Part shown: positions 61,437 through 64,000 of the stretch, piece after piece
How the letters are laid out: the number at the start of each line of letters is the position of its first letter
How positions within the stretch are numbered: the first letter of the stretch is position 1
Origin: Theocolax elegans
Taxonomy: Eukaryota > Arthropoda > Insecta > Hymenoptera > Cerocephalidae
Direction of reading: 5' to 3'
Length of the DNA: 64,000 nucleotides
Assembly (NCBI GenBank): GCA_026168455.1
Contig: JANSJX010000008.1
Location: forward strand, 1,647,001 to 1,711,000
Position numbers and translations under genes: made by a program
The notes under the pieces: model-generated
Database searches by the model: none
What the model was told of the DNA's origin: nothing
Seen by the model: the letters and a program-made list of their open reading frames with translations, nothing else

Positions 61437-61589
61437 TCAGTCGAGAAAGTTTGAAAGCATCTGCGGTATTTATAATATCGACGTACACTTGCAGTTCAAA
61501 TTTACGACCTGTAGTATTGCGATTGTTGTTGTTTACTGCATATTTGAACGCCGATTGTAGTTCGTCAGTTCCTTGTTCAAAAATCGCAC
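61437..61589 (-). CDS. Exon of an AMPA-type ionotropic glutamate receptor (GluRIA/GluRIB-like), amino-terminal domain
   Basis: This is an internal coding exon. It encodes 50 complete codons flanked by split codons: phase 1 entry (GT completing a glycine) and phase 1 exit (A, fitting the isoleucine that follows in the family). The translation includes AIFEQGTDELQSAFKYAV, then a run of four asparagines, GRKFELQVYVDIINTADAF and KLSRL. These are hallmark residues at the start of the extracellular ligand-binding-like (ATD/LIVBP) domain of insect AMPA-type subunits. The acceptor is a long T-rich tract ending TTGTTGCAG (61590-61598) and the donor is GTGAGTAC, so it is a real spliced exon. These subunits form glutamate-gated cation channels at synapses. 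The signal-peptide exon should lie to the right, and the exon beginning with the conserved ICNQF-type motif to the left; neither was found. Which paralogue this is cannot be told from one exon. The plus-strand open frame across the same bases (61352-61786) is a shadow. Confidence 0.92.
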
Positions 61590-62439
61590 CTGCAACAAAT
61601 ACAGAAAAAAAAATACGAAAATTAATTAATGAATTAAAATTTTGTTGTTGTCGACATCGCATATTCAGTGATATATCCTATACTTTTTCGCGTAAAATCC
61701 AATTTGTTGGTCAAGATAATTTTGCGATAACAATTCGTATGATCTTGTTGAATTTGACGCAACAATTTTTCACTCAAATAAATTGATGTATAATTAATTG
61801 ACATGCGATCCGTGTTTAATCAAATCAAACACATTAATATAATCAAATCAAACATGTTTTGTTTCCATTTCAATAACGTACACCTACTATCAGAAATGGA
61901 AGAAATCGCGTGCACGCGTATATCGAGCAATGTTTATCAAATATTTGCCAAGATAATAATAACCGAGTTGAAAAAATGTTATGGGAAAATCATTGGAAAA
62001 TGTTTATTTGCAAAATCTCGTAGCTCGTTACTCAAAACCTTGATTCCCCTAGGTTTTGATATCAAAATTATTTAAATTATAACAACAAAATAGTTAATTT
62101 TGATTACAAAAATTTCAAAAATATTACAAAAATATCTCTTACGAATATTCCGAACCTTCGATCTTTTACTCCGGAAGTCTTTCCCGATTGGATATGCAGT
62201 TAACCCTCACAATAAAACCCTTTTGTAAAGTTTAAACGTTTAATTCAAAGAATATACAAAAAAGATTCAAATAAATAAAAAATGGACGAGACGCAATATC
62301 TCAGGACCGAACACTAATCTCAACACGTATTTCTGAAAACTTTCATTAAAAAAATTATATCTTGATAAAATTTTTCAAAAATGTTTACTTCAAATGAGCC
62401 ACAAAAATTTTAAATCGTTAACACTGTTACGTGAACAAG
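61590..62439 (-). other. Presumed intron upstream of the receptor exon
   Basis: It begins (minus-strand direction: ends) with a polypyrimidine tract and CAG acceptor. No coding exon with a signal peptide and a phase 1 donor was found here. The plus-strand open frame 61803-62075 resembles no known protein. Confidence 0.5.
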
Positions 62440-62637
62440 GAAGCTTCGTCAGCTTCTCTCTGCTCTCGTACTTCATAGGAAGAAACGTGCGAACGAACGT
62501 CGCATTTGGTTTCTCACAGTGCTTATCGCTAAAGAGATAAGCACTAGCGAGATCCAACCGTCGCGACGCATCAGTCCAAAAGACATCTTCCAAAGAAGAT
62601 GAGTCCCTGCTGACCCATGTAAGGATGCAAACATCCT
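62440..62637 (-). other. Cluster of four perfect small hairpins in a GC-richer segment
   Basis: Within 200 bp lie GAAGCT/AGCTTC (62440-62456), GTGCTTATC/GATAAGCAC (62519-62544), CATCTTC/GAAGATG (62584-62601, loop CAAA) and AGGATG/CATCCT (62622-62637, loop CAAA). The segment is near 48 percent GC, well above its surroundings. It coincides with a 121-codon minus-strand open frame (62390-62755) that has ordinary composition but no recognised family. It lies about 850 bp upstream of the receptor exon on the same strand. It could be an untranslated exon, a structured RNA or a coding relic. Confidence 0.4.
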
Positions 62638-62639
62638 GT

Positions 62640-63225
62640 CCTAATAAACTATAGTGATCACATATACTACTTATCCGCGTATTCTTGTATATGGCCCTCC
62701 TGTCCTCTCTGCCCCCCCCCCCTACCAACGCGAACCTTACCACGTAAGAAGACAAAAATGAAAAAATGATTATAGTAATAATACGACGGATCTGACGAAG
62801 AATACCACGTTTACATTTAAGAAAGCATTAGAACGTGCCAGTTTTCGTTAGAGCCGTCGAATAGTATAAGAAAGGATATATATAATTTTAAAATTTTGGT
62901 AGTTTCCACGTACACCTTTTTACAGGTTTTTACGTATCCCCTGCACCTTTATTATTCCATTTCATTCCATTTCCAATTTTTACCCCCTCTTTACCCCACC
63001 TTTTCGCATTCGCCCGGGGTTATGCCCGTGGAGAGAGGGAAAACCTGTGGCCAAACCCGTTGGGATAAATGCCATTTAGGAAAACCTCCTCCGAGAAGGG
63101 CGGTGTATTCGAGAACAATTCTGTTTGGGTGGCAAGGTCACATTGCGTAGACTTTAACACCGAAACCGAATGCCTCACACCTCCCGCTCACGTTGTGGAA
63201 TGTGAAAAAACACCTAACCGATCAT
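62640..63225. other. Non-coding DNA, moderately GC-rich to the right
   Basis: It holds a C run at about 62709-62719. The GC-richer 63000-63180 adjoins the 5S-like sequence and may be the body of the same repeat. No gene is recognised. Confidence 0.4.
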
Positions 63226-63311
63226 TTAAGCTAAGCCCGAGAACGGTCACCCATCCAAGTGCCAACCGCGCTCGGTGCTGCTTAACTTTCATGACCGGCC
63301 GAGGTGCGCTT
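63226..63311 (-). rRNA. 5S rRNA-derived sequence (pseudogene or 5S-type SINE head)
   Basis: On the minus strand it reads CTCGGCCGGTCATG, AAAGTTAAGCAGCACCGAGC, GCGGTTGGCACTTGGATGGG, TGACCG. This parallels about positions 33-100 of insect 5S rRNA (TCCGATCACCGAAGTTAAGC, then GCGGTTAGTACTT-GATGGGTGACCG). All three internal Pol III control boxes are recognisable. The first 30 or so bases of 5S are absent; the preceding sequence instead holds GGTGGCGGAGTGGCGGAAGC, which resembles a tRNA A-box region. The 3' third of 5S is also lost. A full 5S gene is therefore excluded, and a 5S-headed SINE (SINE3-like) or processed pseudogene is likely. Confidence 0.7.
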
Positions 63312-63820
63312 CCGCCACTCCGCCACCGTGTCGGTGAAAGGATATATATATATATAATTGTATCTCGTCCTGCGCCGACACTCGAAAATCCTTACCCGTT
63401 ATAATATATATATAAAATAAAGGTTATATCTCTCTTCTATAGAATTGAAAATAAAAGGTTTAATTATGATTAGTCAGCTGTGTTTACATTTCATATCTGA
63501 ATGTCGCCGATTTGTATATAAATAAATGAAAACGATTGATATACATTTAGTACGATGGGAATATTCTCGGATAAACAAGGTAAACTAACGTCAAGTTGAT
63601 TTTATATGATTTCTATTATACGTGTAATATAATAATAAAAATTGTTTGTCTACCCTGAAGACGCTAACAAATTTCGAATCAGTTTTTTTAATTATTTATA
63701 TTGAAAAATGTACATAGTGACCCTCAAGAAATTGATAAATAATCATTGTAATTTCCATAATCAAGAACGGAGGTGAAAAACAAGGATTATCATCATAAAA
63801 GGTTACAATAGCATTGCCAT
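63312..63820. other. AT-rich non-coding DNA
   Basis: Apart from the tRNA A-box-like block at about 63312-63334 on the minus strand, nothing is recognised. Confidence 0.4.
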
Positions 63821-64000
63821 TTTTTATTGTTTATGTAAATTTTCTTAGAACTGATTTTTATATTTAACTCATGAATTTAACTTATCGACATGAACAATAA
63901 AATGTCTCAATTGGTAGAACAAAAGACTTCGGAGATTCGCATTTCAGTGCAGGATAAATTATTTTCACTAATTAAAGATAAATTAAACATTTGCAATAAA
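63821..64000 (+). repeat. Diverged half-copy of the tRNA-bearing foldback, cut by the window end
   Basis: TTTTTATATTTAACTCATGA, GAATTTAAC, then a GAACAATAAAATGTCTCAAT block parallels 22040-22076 joined to 23274-23300, i.e. the centre and right arm of the foldback at 21711-23550 without its nested insertion. It runs to the end of the window. Confidence 0.6.
63893..63960 (+). tRNA. Degenerate tRNA-like unit
   Basis: ATGTCTCAATTGGTAGAACA followed by AAAGACTTCGG matches the tRNA-like unit at 23281-23350 (ATAGCTCAGTTGGTATAGAG, AAAGACTTCGG). The B-box region is eroded, with no GTTCGAATC, so this copy is unlikely to be transcribed by Pol III on its own. Confidence 0.45.

Noticed and set aside
61352..61786. 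144-codon plus-strand open frame
   Set aside because: It is antisense to the glutamate-receptor exon, which has matching splice sites and family residues on the minus strand.
62150..62260. Possible upstream receptor exon (minus strand) containing tyrosine-proline-isoleucine-glycine
   Set aside because: The PIG residues looked like the start of the mature receptor, but the phase and the following GGGAAAG do not provide a donor that fits the phase 1 acceptor at 61589.
1..64000. CRISPR arrays, bacterial operons, TTAGG telomere repeats, retroviral or LINE coding genes
   Set aside because: None were seen on either strand. The tandem repeats present are microsatellites, and no reverse transcriptase, integrase or transposase motif was recognised in the frames.

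Overview
This window looks like insect nuclear DNA, most likely from a hymenopteran (ant, bee or wasp). It is AT-rich, with dense (TA)n, (GA/CT)n and (CA/GT)n microsatellites, many short inverted-repeat transposons, Pol III-type repeats and almost no coding sequence. The insect call rests on the one recognisable exon and the overall sequence style; the order is an inference. There is no bacterial, organellar or viral gene content and no CRISPR array.

Only one protein-coding segment is convincing: a 153-bp exon at 61437-61589 on the minus strand. It has a polypyrimidine tract plus CAG acceptor and a GTGAGT donor, and encodes part of the amino-terminal domain of an AMPA-type ionotropic glutamate receptor (GluRIA/GluRIB-like). 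Both splice phases are 1. No second exon was recognised, so most of the window is probably long intron of this neuronal gene, or intron plus flanking DNA. The next exon would lie to the left on the minus strand and the first coding exon to the right.

The rest is dominated by non-autonomous mobile elements, grouped here by their ends. (1) A TTAA-flanked MITE family with two complete copies (3917-4310, 51589-51975) and two partial ones (790-955, 52117-52282). (2) TA-flanked Tc1/mariner-like inverted-repeat elements (9474-9793, 26158-26856, 28160-28917, 30959-31105, 32025-33584). (3) Foldback elements (6415, 10181, 12178, 16642, 19339, 21711, 23978/55651, 34790/38523/53985). (4) A pair sharing the tip CCC[G/T]AGTAGAAAT (22077-23271, nested inside the foldback at 21711-23550, and 46338-46882). 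(5) A probable Helitron 3' end at 25652-25681. (6) Two SINE-like or Pol III-derived units: a 5S rRNA-derived sequence at 63226-63311 and an insertion with a target-site duplication at 56303-56500. Four tRNA-like sequences are present, three of them belonging to one foldback family.

The most unusual signal is a hammerhead-ribozyme-like core at 14182-14257, inside a 410-bp inverted-repeat element. Its two predicted loops are complementary over nine bases. GC-richer purine/pyrimidine islands occur at 52.3-53.2, 54.9-55.4, 56.9-57.6 and 58.1-59.5 kb and may be regulatory. A run of four perfect small hairpins at 62440-62637 lies about 850 bp upstream of the receptor exon.
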